A stretch of 64,000 bases of DNA from the NCBI RefSeq assembly GCF_004341235.1, contig NZ_SLUP01000006.1, positions 186,001 through 250,000 of the forward strand, given 5' to 3'. The notes under the pieces are model-generated. The model worked only from the letters and a program-made list of their open reading frames with translations, was not told the origin of the DNA and searched no databases. Origin of the DNA: Mariniflexile fucanivorans. Lineage in GTDB: Bacteria; Bacteroidota; Bacteroidia; Flavobacteriales; Flavobacteriaceae. Shown piece by piece: positions 9,675 through 18,854 of the stretch. Position 1 is the stretch's first letter, and each line of letters begins with the position of its first letter. The translations under genes were made by a program, and so were the position numbers.

Positions 9675-10158
9675 AAAGAGTTTAATAATAGGGAGTATTA
9701 TTGCTACAATCATAGCAACTACTCCTTATTTGTTTTATTTATATGAAAGTGTTCCTAATGAAAAAGTTTGGAACACTTTTTTATTTACTTACCATAGTGG
9801 CTTTTATGAAAATGCCCAAACTTCTATCTGGGTATTAGCAACAAAAGTAATCCCACTACTTCTATTAATTATCTGGTTTTTTACATGCCGCCATTGGTGG
9901 TTTCACGCCTTGTTAGTGCCCATTGTTATGTATTCATACCAAATATCCTCAACAATAAGTAGTGATTTATTGTATATTGATTCTAATCAATTAATGTATT
10001 TAATCCCAATAATGGCAATAATTGTTCCTTCTATTTACTTGATTAGAGCTCGAATATTCAATAGTATAAACGATGCAAATAAATCACTGGAAGATTTGGA
10101 AGAAGAGTTTAAAATGTCTCCAAAAAGTTTTTGGGATAAAATAAAACAGTATTTTTAA
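9619..10158 (+). CDS. Membrane protein of unknown function
   Basis: About 179 residues from the ATG at 9619, with four likely transmembrane helices (starting near SLIIGSIIATIIATTPY, VLATKVIPLLLLIIWFF, WWFHALLVPIVMYSY and LMYLIPIMAIIVPSIYLI). The cytosolic tail is acidic then basic and ends SFWDKIKQYF. An in-frame ATG at 9595 would add eight residues. Either start overlaps the small peptide gene in a different frame, and no later ATG, GTG or TTG preserves the first helix. Its stop shares a TTAA palindrome with the convergent gene downstream. No domain with known function is recognised. Confidence 0.75.
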   Translation: MDKKQPLEKTKSKFLSQDKKSLIIGSIIATIIATTPYLFYLYESVPNEKVWNTFLFTYHSGFYENAQTSIWVLATKVIPLLLLIIWFFTCRHWWFHALLVPIVMYSYQISSTISSDLLYIDSNQLMYLIPIMAIIVPSIYLIRARIFNSINDANKSLEDLEEEFKMSPKSFWDKIKQYF

Positions 10159-10463
10159 TCTGAAAAAATTTCGTCACTTATAGTTTTACACTCTGGGTTT
10201 GTACGTTTTATTAATTTACAAATCTCATCAAAGCTCATGTTTTCAAGTGTTTTTGCTCTTACCATAGCATCTTCTTCTTCTTTACCAAAATTTTCATAAT
10301 AAACTAATTGGTAGCAATCCAACCCACAGCGTAAATTATCAAAATAGCATTTAATGAGTTTGTTCCTTAAGTTATTGGAAGCGTAAATGCACACTTCTGT
10401 TCTGTTGCAATTTGAAACTACATACACATAATAGTCATTTAAGGTTTCATTTATTACGACCAT
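10155..10463 (-). CDS. GIY-YIG-like protein with altered active site
   Basis: These 102 residues resemble the small UPF0213/GIY-YIG nuclease family. The fold elements are visible as YYVYVVSN (GIY strand), ASNNLRNKL (arginine helix) and LVYYENFGKEEEDAMVRAKTLE. However, the YIG strand reads CIYAS rather than YIGxT, and the C-terminal KKxxLIxxxNP region is only partly kept (LIKRTNPEC). It is 7 bases from the outer-membrane protein gene upstream and overlaps the convergent membrane-protein gene by 4 bases. It may be a diverged or non-catalytic family member. Confidence 0.65.
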   Translation of the reverse strand: MVVINETLNDYYVYVVSNCNRTEVCIYASNNLRNKLIKCYFDNLRCGLDCYQLVYYENFGKEEEDAMVRAKTLENMSFDEICKLIKRTNPECKTISDEIFSD

Positions 10464-10470
10464 TTCTATT

Positions 10471-12906
10471 TTAGTCTAGTAAGTTTTTAGATATCAACCG
10501 ATCGCGTTCTTCTAAGTTAATTTCCTTTTGATTATTTTTTAAATTGGAGTTTCCAAACTTGTAATTAAACCCGAATGTAAACATTCTGTTTTCCATTCTA
10601 GATTTAAAAAACACATCTTGATTTAAGTATTTAGTTGTAAGGTTAAAATTTTGGTTATTAAATACATCGGTAACTCCCATACTTATTGAAGCTTTATCTT
10701 TCCAAAGAGATTTTCTTAAGTTTAAATCAAGTCCATGTCTGGTACTCGCCGTTGTAGGACCATCAACTATAGGCGATATATATAGATAGCTAACATCTAA
10801 GGTTAAACTTTCATCCTTTAAAAAGCTGAAGTAATTTATTATATTACCATATACAGACCACTTGTTGTTTTCTGTTAATTCATTATTACTCTCTAAAGCA
10901 TAAAACTGATTTTCATAATAAAAAAGTGATGAAATAAAGTATAAGTTCCATCTATTCGCTAGTTTGGTGTAAGTGGTAAAATCCAATCCATAAGAAATAC
11001 TTTTATCAATATTGGTGTTGATTAATTTCAGGATGTTTTCCTCATTATCTTGAAATGTAATTTGCAATGTTGGGTTATTTTCATTCCGGTAATAAATTTC
11101 AAAAGTATAATCTTTATTAAATGTGTAACCTAAGGTGAAATTATCATCTATTTGTGGTTTCAAATTAGGATCGCCAGCTATGTAAGCATTATCGTTTAAA
11201 TAAAACTTAAAAGGGTTTAATTCACTATATCTTGGGCGATCTATACGCCTATTGTAATTAAAATAGAACTCATTATTTTCATTTGGTTTATTCAATATAT
11301 ATAGTGATGGAAAAAGCTTTATATATTCTTTGCTGTTAATGGTGTTGGTAGATAAAGAATTCCCTTTAATATCTGTGAATTCAGCACGAACGCCTGTTTT
11401 TAAACTCCAATGTTCCCAATCTTTTGAGTAACTAGCGTAGGCTGCATAATTAGTTTCATCGTATAAAAAAGTATCAGAATTTTGCGAATCAATAACTTTT
11501 TCATCTTCTTCAAAAATATATTGAGTTAACAAGCTTTTGGAATTTATAACAGATACTTTAGCCCCAGCTTCAAATTGCGACGTTTCATTAATTGGCAATT
11601 CATAATCCAATTGACCAGTATATAATTGAATGATTTGGCTGGAGTATGTTTGAAAATTATTATTTCTGAAAGCTATATTATTTGGAAAAAAATAGCCTGT
11701 TTTAACATCTTGGAAATTTGAAGCATCATAATTGGTATGGTGTGCACTAACTAATAACTGTTCACCTTCTTTATTGAATTTATGAACATAATCCAAGGTG
11801 AATGCCATATTGAGTGTTTCGTATACTGATTTGTTTGTAGTTTGAAACATAGAATCTAAAACGTGGCTTGAACTATAAACTTCTGTTAAAGAATTCGTAG
11901 ATGTTTTGGTGCGTTCTCTAGGAGCAGCTAATATACTCGCAGAAAAACCCAAACTATTTTTATCATTCAATTCATAGTCTATGTTAGCGTTTAAATTATG
12001 ATTGAAGCTTTCAGAGGTTCGCTTATAATCGGTTTCCCAACTTGATACAGTTAGGTCATTTTCAATAAAATTAATAAACTCATTGTTATGCCTATAGTCT
12101 TTTCTTGGGCTAACGTTATAATTTAAATAGGCATTTAATTTTTCAGATTTAAAAAAATGACTAGTACCAAATGAATATTTTGGATACTCACTACCCTGCT
12201 TATAATTACCATAAACACTACCGTTATACCCTGCTATAATATTTTTGCTTGTAACAATGTTAAGCACAGAGCCTCCCTCCGCTTCGTACTTTGCAGGCGG
12301 ATTTGTAATAACTTCAATAGATTTTATATTACTAGCCGTAGTACCTTCTAAAAGTTGCTGAACTTCTGTAGATGATAAATGTACTTTTCTATCATTTATA
12401 TAAACCGTTGGTTCGCCGTTTTTTACCGTTATAGTTCCATCATGTACCAAAACGCCTGGTGTATGCTTTAAAACATCTAAAGCATTGTTGTTTGAAAGCG
12501 TAGAATTTTCAACATTAAAAACCAATCGATCTACCAAACGCTTTACGGTGGGCCGTTTGGCAATTACCGTCACATCATTTAAATTTTCAATTTTTTCTTT
12601 AAGTGTAATAACACCAACACTCATGGTTTTATCCAATTTTATAGCAATTTTACTATCTTCAAAACCTAAGTAACTAATTATAATGGTATAATCTAATGGC
12701 TTTAAATTTTTAAATTCAAAAACGCCTTCTTCATTGGTAGTGCAGCCTCCAATAAAAGTAAAATCAGTGGTGCTGTACAAAACCACATTTGAAAATGCAA
12801 TTGGAGCATGACTTTCATCTAAAACACTACCGGTTAAAATAAAATTTTGTGAAAAACTTAATAAAGAAAACGCGTATATACAGCAGATTATTAATCTTTT
12901 TAACAT
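10471..12906 (-). CDS. Outer-membrane beta-barrel protein, TonB-receptor-like
   Basis: This 811-residue protein has a signal peptide (MLKRLIICCIYAFSLLSFSQ). A carboxypeptidase-regulatory-like domain follows (about 22-105, with GSVLDESHAPIAFSNVVL), then a plug-like region (about 110-220, with LDVLKHTPGVLVHDG and IEVITNPPAKYEAEGG) and a long outer-membrane barrel of the OMP_b-brl_3 type. The barrel ends in alternating aromatic residues (FTFGFNYKFG). The family is abundant in Bacteroidota, usually without a paired SusD, and none is seen here. Transported substrate is unknown. The gene stands alone on the minus strand apart from the small GIY-YIG-like gene behind it. Confidence 0.9.
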   Translation of the reverse strand: MLKRLIICCIYAFSLLSFSQNFILTGSVLDESHAPIAFSNVVLYSTTDFTFIGGCTTNEEGVFEFKNLKPLDYTIIISYLGFEDSKIAIKLDKTMSVGVITLKEKIENLNDVTVIAKRPTVKRLVDRLVFNVENSTLSNNNALDVLKHTPGVLVHDGTITVKNGEPTVYINDRKVHLSSTEVQQLLEGTTASNIKSIEVITNPPAKYEAEGGSVLNIVTSKNIIAGYNGSVYGNYKQGSEYPKYSFGTSHFFKSEKLNAYLNYNVSPRKDYRHNNEFINFIENDLTVSSWETDYKRTSESFNHNLNANIDYELNDKNSLGFSASILAAPRERTKTSTNSLTEVYSSSHVLDSMFQTTNKSVYETLNMAFTLDYVHKFNKEGEQLLVSAHHTNYDASNFQDVKTGYFFPNNIAFRNNNFQTYSSQIIQLYTGQLDYELPINETSQFEAGAKVSVINSKSLLTQYIFEEDEKVIDSQNSDTFLYDETNYAAYASYSKDWEHWSLKTGVRAEFTDIKGNSLSTNTINSKEYIKLFPSLYILNKPNENNEFYFNYNRRIDRPRYSELNPFKFYLNDNAYIAGDPNLKPQIDDNFTLGYTFNKDYTFEIYYRNENNPTLQITFQDNEENILKLINTNIDKSISYGLDFTTYTKLANRWNLYFISSLFYYENQFYALESNNELTENNKWSVYGNIINYFSFLKDESLTLDVSYLYISPIVDGPTTASTRHGLDLNLRKSLWKDKASISMGVTDVFNNQNFNLTTKYLNQDVFFKSRMENRMFTFGFNYKFGNSNLKNNQKEINLEERDRLISKNLLD

Positions 12907-13041
12907 AAATTGATGTCTATTTAAAAAATATAAAAATAAAATAATTTGTAATAAATTACTTTGTTTTTTAATCTTTTTCGTTCAAATTCTATAATTATTA
13001 TTAAATTCTATAAATACGTATCTTATAAATTCTAAAATAGC

Positions 13042-13049
13042 TATTTTTG
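13042..13049 (+). promoter_or_regulatory. Candidate -7 element for alanine dehydrogenase
   Basis: TATTTTTG is an exact TAnnTTTG match in the 197-base spacer between the divergent outer-membrane gene and ald. It would give a leader of about 48 bases. No TTG is visible at the right upstream distance. Confidence 0.4.
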
Positions 13050-13103
13050 AAGTGTTTCAATAAAAAACTTATTTGTAATTTGATTTTTGTAAAATAAACA
13101 TCC

Positions 13104-14303
13104 ATGGCAAAACAATTATCACCTTTTACTAAACAACAGCTCCTTCCTCAAGAAGAAACTCTTGAAATATTTAAACGTAAGGGCGCGTTGTTTATTGGAA
13201 TTCCAAAAGAAACAGCTTTTCAAGAAAAACGGGTGTGTTTAACGCCAGATGCTGTTTTTGCCATTGTTAGTAATGGGCACAGAGTATTGTTGGAATCTGG
13301 TGCTGGTGATGGGGCCAATTTTAGCGATAAAGATTATAGTGAAGCTGGTGCTGAAATAACAAAAGATACGGCTAAGGTGTTTGCCTGCCCCATGATACTA
13401 AAGGTAGAACCACCAAGTTTAGAACAAATAAAGCTTATAAACCCACAAACCATTTTAATTTCTGCTTTGCAAATTAAAACGCAAACCAAAAAATATTTTG
13501 AAGCACTAGCTTCTAAGCGCATTACGGCTTTGGCTTTTGAATTTATAAGAGATTCTGATGGTACTTACCCTGCAGTAAAATCGTTAAGTGAAATCGCAGG
13601 TACAGCATCGGTGCTTATTGCAGCCGAATTATTATCTGATACCAGTGGTGGTAACGGTTTAATGTTTGGCAATATTAGTGGTGTACCTCCTTTAGAAGTC
13701 GTTATTTTAGGTGCAGGCACAGTTGGTGAATTTGCTGCAAGAAGTTCTATTGGGCTAGGAGCGAACGTAAAAATATTTGATAATTCAATCACTAAATTAA
13801 GACGCATTCAAACGCATTTGGGCAGACCGCTGTTCACATCCACGTTACAACCAAAAAACTTAACCAAAGCTTTAAAACGTTGCGATGTGGTTATTGGTGC
13901 CGTAAGAGGTACCAATCGATGTCCCATTATTGTAACAGAAACCATGGTGCAATGCATGAAAAAAGGCGCTATAATTATTGATGTAAGCATCGATATGGGT
14001 GGCTGTTTTGAAACCAGTGAAGTCACATCGCACAAACAACCTACCTTTGTAAAACATAACGTGGTGCATTATTGCGTGCCTAATATTCCTGCTAGATATT
14101 CGCGTACTGCCTCTGTGTCTATCAGTAATATTTGTACTCCTTACCTTTTAAAAATTGCCGAAGATGGCGGTCTAGAAAATTCGGTGCGATTTGATAGAGG
14201 TTTAAAAAATGGGTTGTACTTTTACCACGGAATTTTAACTAGTAAATCTGTTGGTGAATGGTTCGATTTAAATTATAGCGATATCAATTTGATTATTTTT
14301 TAA
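13104..14303 (+). CDS. ald: Alanine dehydrogenase
   Basis: This 399-residue enzyme of the alanine dehydrogenase/PNT family interconverts L-alanine and pyruvate with NAD. The N-terminal catalytic domain starts IGIPKETAFQEKRVCLTPDAV and carries Lys100 in ILKVEPP. The NAD-binding Rossmann domain shows VVILGAGTVGEFAARSS near residue 200, and the C-terminal part contains NIPARYSRTAS. The N-terminus carries an extra 28 residues (SPFTKQQLLPQEETLEI) typical of the Bacteroidota form. No transhydrogenase beta subunit is near, which favours ald over pntA. Confidence 0.93.
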   Translation: MAKQLSPFTKQQLLPQEETLEIFKRKGALFIGIPKETAFQEKRVCLTPDAVFAIVSNGHRVLLESGAGDGANFSDKDYSEAGAEITKDTAKVFACPMILKVEPPSLEQIKLINPQTILISALQIKTQTKKYFEALASKRITALAFEFIRDSDGTYPAVKSLSEIAGTASVLIAAELLSDTSGGNGLMFGNISGVPPLEVVILGAGTVGEFAARSSIGLGANVKIFDNSITKLRRIQTHLGRPLFTSTLQPKNLTKALKRCDVVIGAVRGTNRCPIIVTETMVQCMKKGAIIIDVSIDMGGCFETSEVTSHKQPTFVKHNVVHYCVPNIPARYSRTASVSISNICTPYLLKIAEDGGLENSVRFDRGLKNGLYFYHGILTSKSVGEWFDLNYSDINLIIF

Positions 14304-14334
14304 ACACTTCCCCAATAAAACTTCTTTTATTTAA

Positions 14335-14709
14335 ATGAAATTAATTCAACGAATTGGGTATTATCTGGGAGGCTTTTCTCTCGGACTAGTCATATTAGCG
14401 TTTTTTTTAAGTGGAAAAAAAACATCTTGCAGCTATGGACCAGATGCACGTGTATTAAAGAATATACGATTAAAAAAAATTCAATACACCAATGGAATTC
14501 AAACACAATTACTTAGTAATAATTTAGATTCTGTTGCAGTGGATTATATTTTGAGAAAAGGAAATATCAATTTTTCTGAAAGTAATGCCAGAGAAAAACC
14601 TTGCGGTATATATCTGGTTGAAGGCGACTATAACGAAAAGGAAATCACTTTAACCGTTCAAAACTGCGATAGCATTGCGACCATAACCAATTTCAGAATA
14701 ACCGATTAA
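14335..14709 (+). CDS. DUF4258-type membrane-anchored protein
   Basis: This 124-residue protein has one N-terminal transmembrane helix (YYLGGFSLGLVILAFFLSG) followed by KTSCSYGPDARVLKNIR, and a soluble domain ending in a beta-rich segment. It resembles the DUF4258 proteins that sit upstream of sugar transferases in Flavobacteriaceae. Its stop overlaps the start of the sugar transferase gene by one base, so the two are translationally coupled and may work together at the inner membrane. Molecular function is unknown. Confidence 0.75.
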   Translation: MKLIQRIGYYLGGFSLGLVILAFFLSGKKTSCSYGPDARVLKNIRLKKIQYTNGIQTQLLSNNLDSVAVDYILRKGNINFSESNAREKPCGIYLVEGDYNEKEITLTVQNCDSIATITNFRITD

Positions 14710-15305
14710 TGATTGCTAAACGTTGTTTTGATATTGTTTTTTCAATTGTTGGGTTATTGTTGCTAGCCCCTTTTTTAATACTTATTTCCATACTTATTAA
14801 ATTAGATTCAAAAGGACCTGTTTTATTCATACAAGGCCGCGTTGGAAAAAACAATACAGACTTCAACATTTATAAGTTTCGTACCATGCGTGTGCAATCT
14901 GAAACGGGAGGTTTGCTCACTTTAGGAAACCACGATTCTAGAATCACAAAAATTGGCTACTTTTTACGTCGTTATAAAATAGATGAATTTCCGCAACTCA
15001 TTAATATTCTAAAAGGAGATATGAGTTTTGTGGGACCCAGACCAGAACTTCGCCATTATGTGAATTTTTATTCTGAAGATGACATGAAGATTTTCCTAGT
15101 GCGCCCAGGTATCACCGGACTTGCTTCTTTAAAATACAGAAACGAAGTAGAACTTTTAAAAGCTGCTGAAAATCCTGAAGAATTCTTCATAAAAACCATC
15201 ATTCCCGATAAATTAAAGTTTAATAAAGAATACATAAAAAGAAGAAGTTTCCTCTTCGATTTAAAACTGATTTTCATCACCATCATCAAAGTGATAACAA
15301 AATAA
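14709..15305 (+). CDS. Sugar transferase (undecaprenyl-phosphate phosphoglycosyltransferase)
   Basis: This 198-residue monotopic phosphoglycosyltransferase moves a sugar-phosphate from a UDP-sugar to undecaprenyl phosphate. It has a re-entrant N-terminal helix (about 5-30), the YKFRTMR motif, the Asp-Glu catalytic dyad in KIDEFPQLINILKGDMS and the VGPRPE loop. Length is normal for the short WcaJ/PglC type. It is coupled to the DUF4258 gene and followed 97 bases later by a PglF-like dehydratase. The window holds a second initiating enzyme at 46450-47055, so two glycan pathways or two lipid-linked starters are possible. Confidence 0.92.
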   Translation: MIAKRCFDIVFSIVGLLLLAPFLILISILIKLDSKGPVLFIQGRVGKNNTDFNIYKFRTMRVQSETGGLLTLGNHDSRITKIGYFLRRYKIDEFPQLINILKGDMSFVGPRPELRHYVNFYSEDDMKIFLVRPGITGLASLKYRNEVELLKAAENPEEFFIKTIIPDKLKFNKEYIKRRSFLFDLKLIFITIIKVITK

Positions 15306-15402
15306 GAGTTCTACGCCATTCTATTTGTTTAAATGCCATATTATTTCTACTTTGGAACCTTGTGTTTTATCCAAAAAAAACATGTAACAGATTGTAAATG
15401 AA

Positions 15403-16470
15403 ATGACTCAAACAACTTACAGCCATATAAAGCAATTAATTGAAAATTCTGGGGTGTTTCATTCTAATAGAAATACTAAACAGGCATACCAATCATTTGA
15501 TTTTTCTAATGAAACCATCTTAATTACAGGAGCAGCGGGATCCATAGGAAGTGAACTTGCTAGACATCTTTTGGCTTGTGAATATAAAAAACTGATTCTT
15601 ATTGACATTGCAGAATCACCGCTTTATGACCTAATTAAAGAATTTGAAAATGAAGACTCAAATAAATTAGAATGCTTGCTTATTAATATAAACGACGTTG
15701 ATTCTGTTGAATTTCTTTTCGAAAACTATAAACCAACACTCATTTTTCATGCTGCGGCTTATAAACATGTGCCTTTAATGGAAGTGCATCCATACGAAGC
15801 AGTTAAAACAAATGTTTTAGCAACAAAACGTTTAGCAGATTTAGCGATAACCTATAAGGTTAGAAAATTCATTTTTATTTCTACCGATAAGGCTGTAAAC
15901 CCCATAAGTGCCATGGGAATGTCAAAACTTATTGCAGAAAACTACATTAAACAATTAGCTGCAAAAAGCGGTACCCAATTTGCAGTTACACGCTTTGGAA
16001 ATGTTATAGGATCCAATGGTTCTGTCTTACTACTGTTTAAAAAACAAATGGATGCTGGTGTATCATTAACAATTACCAGTAAAACCGTTGCACGCTATTT
16101 TATAGACAACTATAAAGCTTGTAATTTAATATTAAAAATTGCAACGTTTGATGAATTGGAAGGAAGCCTATTTACCTTTAATATGGGTGAGCCGGTAAAG
16201 CTAATAGATTTAGCAAATTACTTGATAGACCAATATGGGAACGATAATTCTGCAAAAATTGAAATTACAGCATTACGCCCAGGAGAAAAAAATGATGAGG
16301 ACATCATTTCAGCAGATGAACGGTTAGTACCAACCCCAGATAAAGATATTTTATTGGTTATACAAAAAAATGATAATAAACGTAGTGAGATTGATTTAAG
16401 TATTTTACTAAGCGTTACCCCTTACCTATCCCCTTTAGAAATTAAAAATATCCTAGCAAGCTATATTTAG
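15403..16470 (+). CDS. Short PglF/CapD-like nucleotide-sugar dehydratase paralogue
   Basis: This 355-residue soluble SDR protein matches only the C-terminal catalytic half of the PglF/FlaA1 family and lacks the membrane and first Rossmann parts. The NAD motif is TGAAGSIGSE near 44-53, and the STDKAVNP and MGMSK catalytic motifs are kept, as is the RPGEK motif. A conserved stretch that reads TRFFMTIPEAAQL in the paralogue at 22805-24745 is replaced here by ARYFIDNYKACNL, so substrate binding may be altered. It likely acts on a UDP-HexNAc, but a degenerate or different specificity is possible. It converges with proline dehydrogenase, 6 bases away. Confidence 0.82.
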   Translation: MTQTTYSHIKQLIENSGVFHSNRNTKQAYQSFDFSNETILITGAAGSIGSELARHLLACEYKKLILIDIAESPLYDLIKEFENEDSNKLECLLININDVDSVEFLFENYKPTLIFHAAAYKHVPLMEVHPYEAVKTNVLATKRLADLAITYKVRKFIFISTDKAVNPISAMGMSKLIAENYIKQLAAKSGTQFAVTRFGNVIGSNGSVLLLFKKQMDAGVSLTITSKTVARYFIDNYKACNLILKIATFDELEGSLFTFNMGEPVKLIDLANYLIDQYGNDNSAKIEITALRPGEKNDEDIISADERLVPTPDKDILLVIQKNDNKRSEIDLSILLSVTPYLSPLEIKNILASYI

Positions 16471-16476
16471 TTTAGT

Positions 16477-17652
16477 TTACATGCGGCGGCGCTTCTTCTC
16501 TTTAGTCAATAATGCCAATTCCCGACCTGTTTGTCCTGCTACCGATGTGTTTTCTTCTGCACGACGTATTAAATAAGGCATCACATCTTTTACGGGACCA
16601 AACGGTACATACTTAGCAACATTATAACCCTTATCGGCTAGGTTAAAACTAATATGGTCGCTCATACCATACAATTGCCCGAACCAAACTCTGGGGTCAT
16701 TATTTTTTAGACCTTTTTCTGCCATATAGTCCATAAGTAAATAAGAACTGGTTTCGTTATGTGTTCCAGCAAAAACGGACATACATTCCAAGTTTTCTAA
16801 CATATAATGCAACGCAGCATTAAAATTGTCATCGGTTTCAGCTTTCGTTTTACAAATGGGAGATTTATAGCCCATATCAGAGGCTCTTTCATTTTCCTTT
16901 TCCATGTAAGCACCTCTCACCAATTTGTAACCAAGAAAATAACCACCTGCTTTGGCTTTTTTATGCTCGTTTTTTAAAAATGCCAGCCTATCATGCCTGT
17001 ACATTTGCAACGTATTATAAACAATGGGTTTTTCAGTATTATAGGTTGTCATCAATTTGGTAATTAGGGCATCAACAGCATCTTGCATCCAACTTTCTTC
17101 TGCATCAATTAAAACAGCAACATGGTTTGTTTTGGCTTTTTTACAAACGGCGTCATACCTATCCATAACCCTTTGCCATTCCTCTTGTTCTTTAATGGTT
17201 AATGTTTCACCTTGACTTATTTTTTCATATAAATTTAAACGTCCAAACCCAGATGGTTTAAAAACAGCTATAGGAATGGCTTTAATTTCCTTTCCAAATT
17301 CAATAATTTTAAGCACCACGTCTCGGGCATAGTCAAATTCTTTTTCACTTTCCTTCCCTTCAACCGAAAAATCAAGTACAGAACTTACGCCTTTTTCATA
17401 CATATTATTAATTACAGGCAAACAATCTTCTTCATTAATACCTCCACAAAAATGGTCAAATACCGTAGAACGAATCAAGCCTTCAATGGGTAAATGCGCT
17501 TTTAAAGCAAAATTTGTAGCAGCAGTACCTATTTTAACCAAAGGCTCAATGGATATCATTTTAAATAAAAAGTAGGCACGCTCTAATTCCGAATCACTTT
17601 TTAAAGCAAAAGCTATTTCGGTATTATCAAAAATAGGGGTGTTTTTTTGCAT
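16477..17652 (-). CDS. Proline dehydrogenase
   Basis: This FAD enzyme oxidises proline to pyrroline-5-carboxylate. The roughly 391 residues contain the PutA-type TIM-barrel motifs VLIDAEESWMQ, FLGYKLVRGAYMEKE, GTHNE and FGQLYGMSD near the flavin site. It is the single-domain form found in Bacteroidota. An in-frame ATG at 17673 exists, but a TAnnTTTG element overlaps it (17671-17678), so I place the start at the ATG at 17652 (MQKNTPIFDNTEIAF). No aldehyde dehydrogenase partner is adjacent. It is divergent from aroB. Confidence 0.93.
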   Translation of the reverse strand: MQKNTPIFDNTEIAFALKSDSELERAYFLFKMISIEPLVKIGTAATNFALKAHLPIEGLIRSTVFDHFCGGINEEDCLPVINNMYEKGVSSVLDFSVEGKESEKEFDYARDVVLKIIEFGKEIKAIPIAVFKPSGFGRLNLYEKISQGETLTIKEQEEWQRVMDRYDAVCKKAKTNHVAVLIDAEESWMQDAVDALITKLMTTYNTEKPIVYNTLQMYRHDRLAFLKNEHKKAKAGGYFLGYKLVRGAYMEKENERASDMGYKSPICKTKAETDDNFNAALHYMLENLECMSVFAGTHNETSSYLLMDYMAEKGLKNNDPRVWFGQLYGMSDHISFNLADKGYNVAKYVPFGPVKDVMPYLIRRAEENTSVAGQTGRELALLTKEKKRRRM

Positions 17653-17670
17653 TATATTCAATATTTGATA

Positions 17671-17678
17671 CAAATATA
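17671..17678 (-). promoter_or_regulatory. Candidate -7 element for proline dehydrogenase
   Basis: TATATTTG on the minus strand is an exact TAnnTTTG match. It covers the upstream in-frame ATG (17673) and lies 19 bases before the ATG at 17652, which makes the latter the more likely start. Confidence 0.5.
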
Positions 17679-17747
17679 ATTAACCAGAAGATATCATTTT
17701 ATATAAAATCTCCTTAATTTCGTGTTTTCAAAAAAAACAATTATTTC

Positions 17748-18815
17748 ATGGATTCTATAACAACAAACAAGTGTTCTATACATTTCAATAATATTTGCTA
17801 TACATCTTTAAATGAGCATCTTAGAAAAAGTAATTTTTCTAAAATTTTCATTCTAGTAGATGAAAATACGCATCAATTTTGTCTGCCTTATTTTTTAGAA
17901 AAACTAGAAACTAATATTTCTATTGAAATTATTGAGATAGAATCTGGCGAAATAAATAAAAATATAGATACCTGTGTGGGAGTTTGGAATACGCTTTCAG
18001 AATTAAATGCCGACCGTAAAAGCTTATTGATAAATATTGGTGGTGGCGTTATTACAGATTTGGGTGGTTTTGTGGCTTGTACCTTTAAACGTGGCATAAA
18101 ATATGTGAATGTACCTACTACCCTTTTATCTATGGTTGATGCTTCGGTTGGAGGAAAAACAGGTGTAGATTTAGGACACTTAAAAAATCAAATAGGCGTG
18201 ATAAGCAACCCAGATTTAGTGCTTATTGATACCCATTTTTTGAATACCTTACCACAAAACCAAATGCGTTCTGGCTTAGCCGAAATGTTAAAACATGGGT
18301 TGATTAGTGATGAAAAGTACTGGGAAAAATTCCAAGACCTATCCATGCTTTCTTTGGATAATTTAGATGAATTGATATATGAATCGGTCATGATCAAAAA
18401 GAATGTAGTTGAGATTGATCCTTTTGAAAACAACCTTCGTAAAACCTTGAATTTCGGACATACATTGGGGCATGCTATAGAATCTTATTTTTTAAGTAAC
18501 CCTAACAAAACGACCTTATTACATGGAGAAGCCATTGTGGTGGGAATGATTTTAGCAGCCTATATTTCAACAGAGCTAGCAGGGTTTCCAAAACAAGTGG
18601 CTCATCAAATTAAAACGCTTTTTATTGATTATTATGGCAAAGTTGTAATCGATAAATCGGAATACGCTACCATTATCGAATTGCTTAAATACGACAAAAA
18701 GAATAATCATGGTAACATCAATTTTGTTTTATTGGAAAATATTGGTAATCCAAGAATTGATTGTTTGGTTGATGATACGGTTATAATAGATGCGTTTGAA
18801 TTTTACGCCTTGTAG
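17748..18815 (+). CDS. aroB: 3-dehydroquinate synthase
   Basis: AroB converts DAHP to 3-dehydroquinate in the shikimate pathway, using NAD and a divalent metal. The 355 residues contain INIGGGVITDLGGFVACTF, VPTTLLSMVDASVGGKTG, GLAEMLKHGLI and the metal histidines in LNFGHTLGHAIE and LLHGEAI. Length is typical. It is followed after 39 bases by the PHP-type phosphatase gene on the same strand, although the two are functionally unrelated. Confidence 0.96.
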   Translation: MDSITTNKCSIHFNNICYTSLNEHLRKSNFSKIFILVDENTHQFCLPYFLEKLETNISIEIIEIESGEINKNIDTCVGVWNTLSELNADRKSLLINIGGGVITDLGGFVACTFKRGIKYVNVPTTLLSMVDASVGGKTGVDLGHLKNQIGVISNPDLVLIDTHFLNTLPQNQMRSGLAEMLKHGLISDEKYWEKFQDLSMLSLDNLDELIYESVMIKKNVVEIDPFENNLRKTLNFGHTLGHAIESYFLSNPNKTTLLHGEAIVVGMILAAYISTELAGFPKQVAHQIKTLFIDYYGKVVIDKSEYATIIELLKYDKKNNHGNINFVLLENIGNPRIDCLVDDTVIIDAFEFYAL

Positions 18816-18854
18816 TATAAAATAAAATTAAAAAGTCCCCTCACCTACTTAGTA

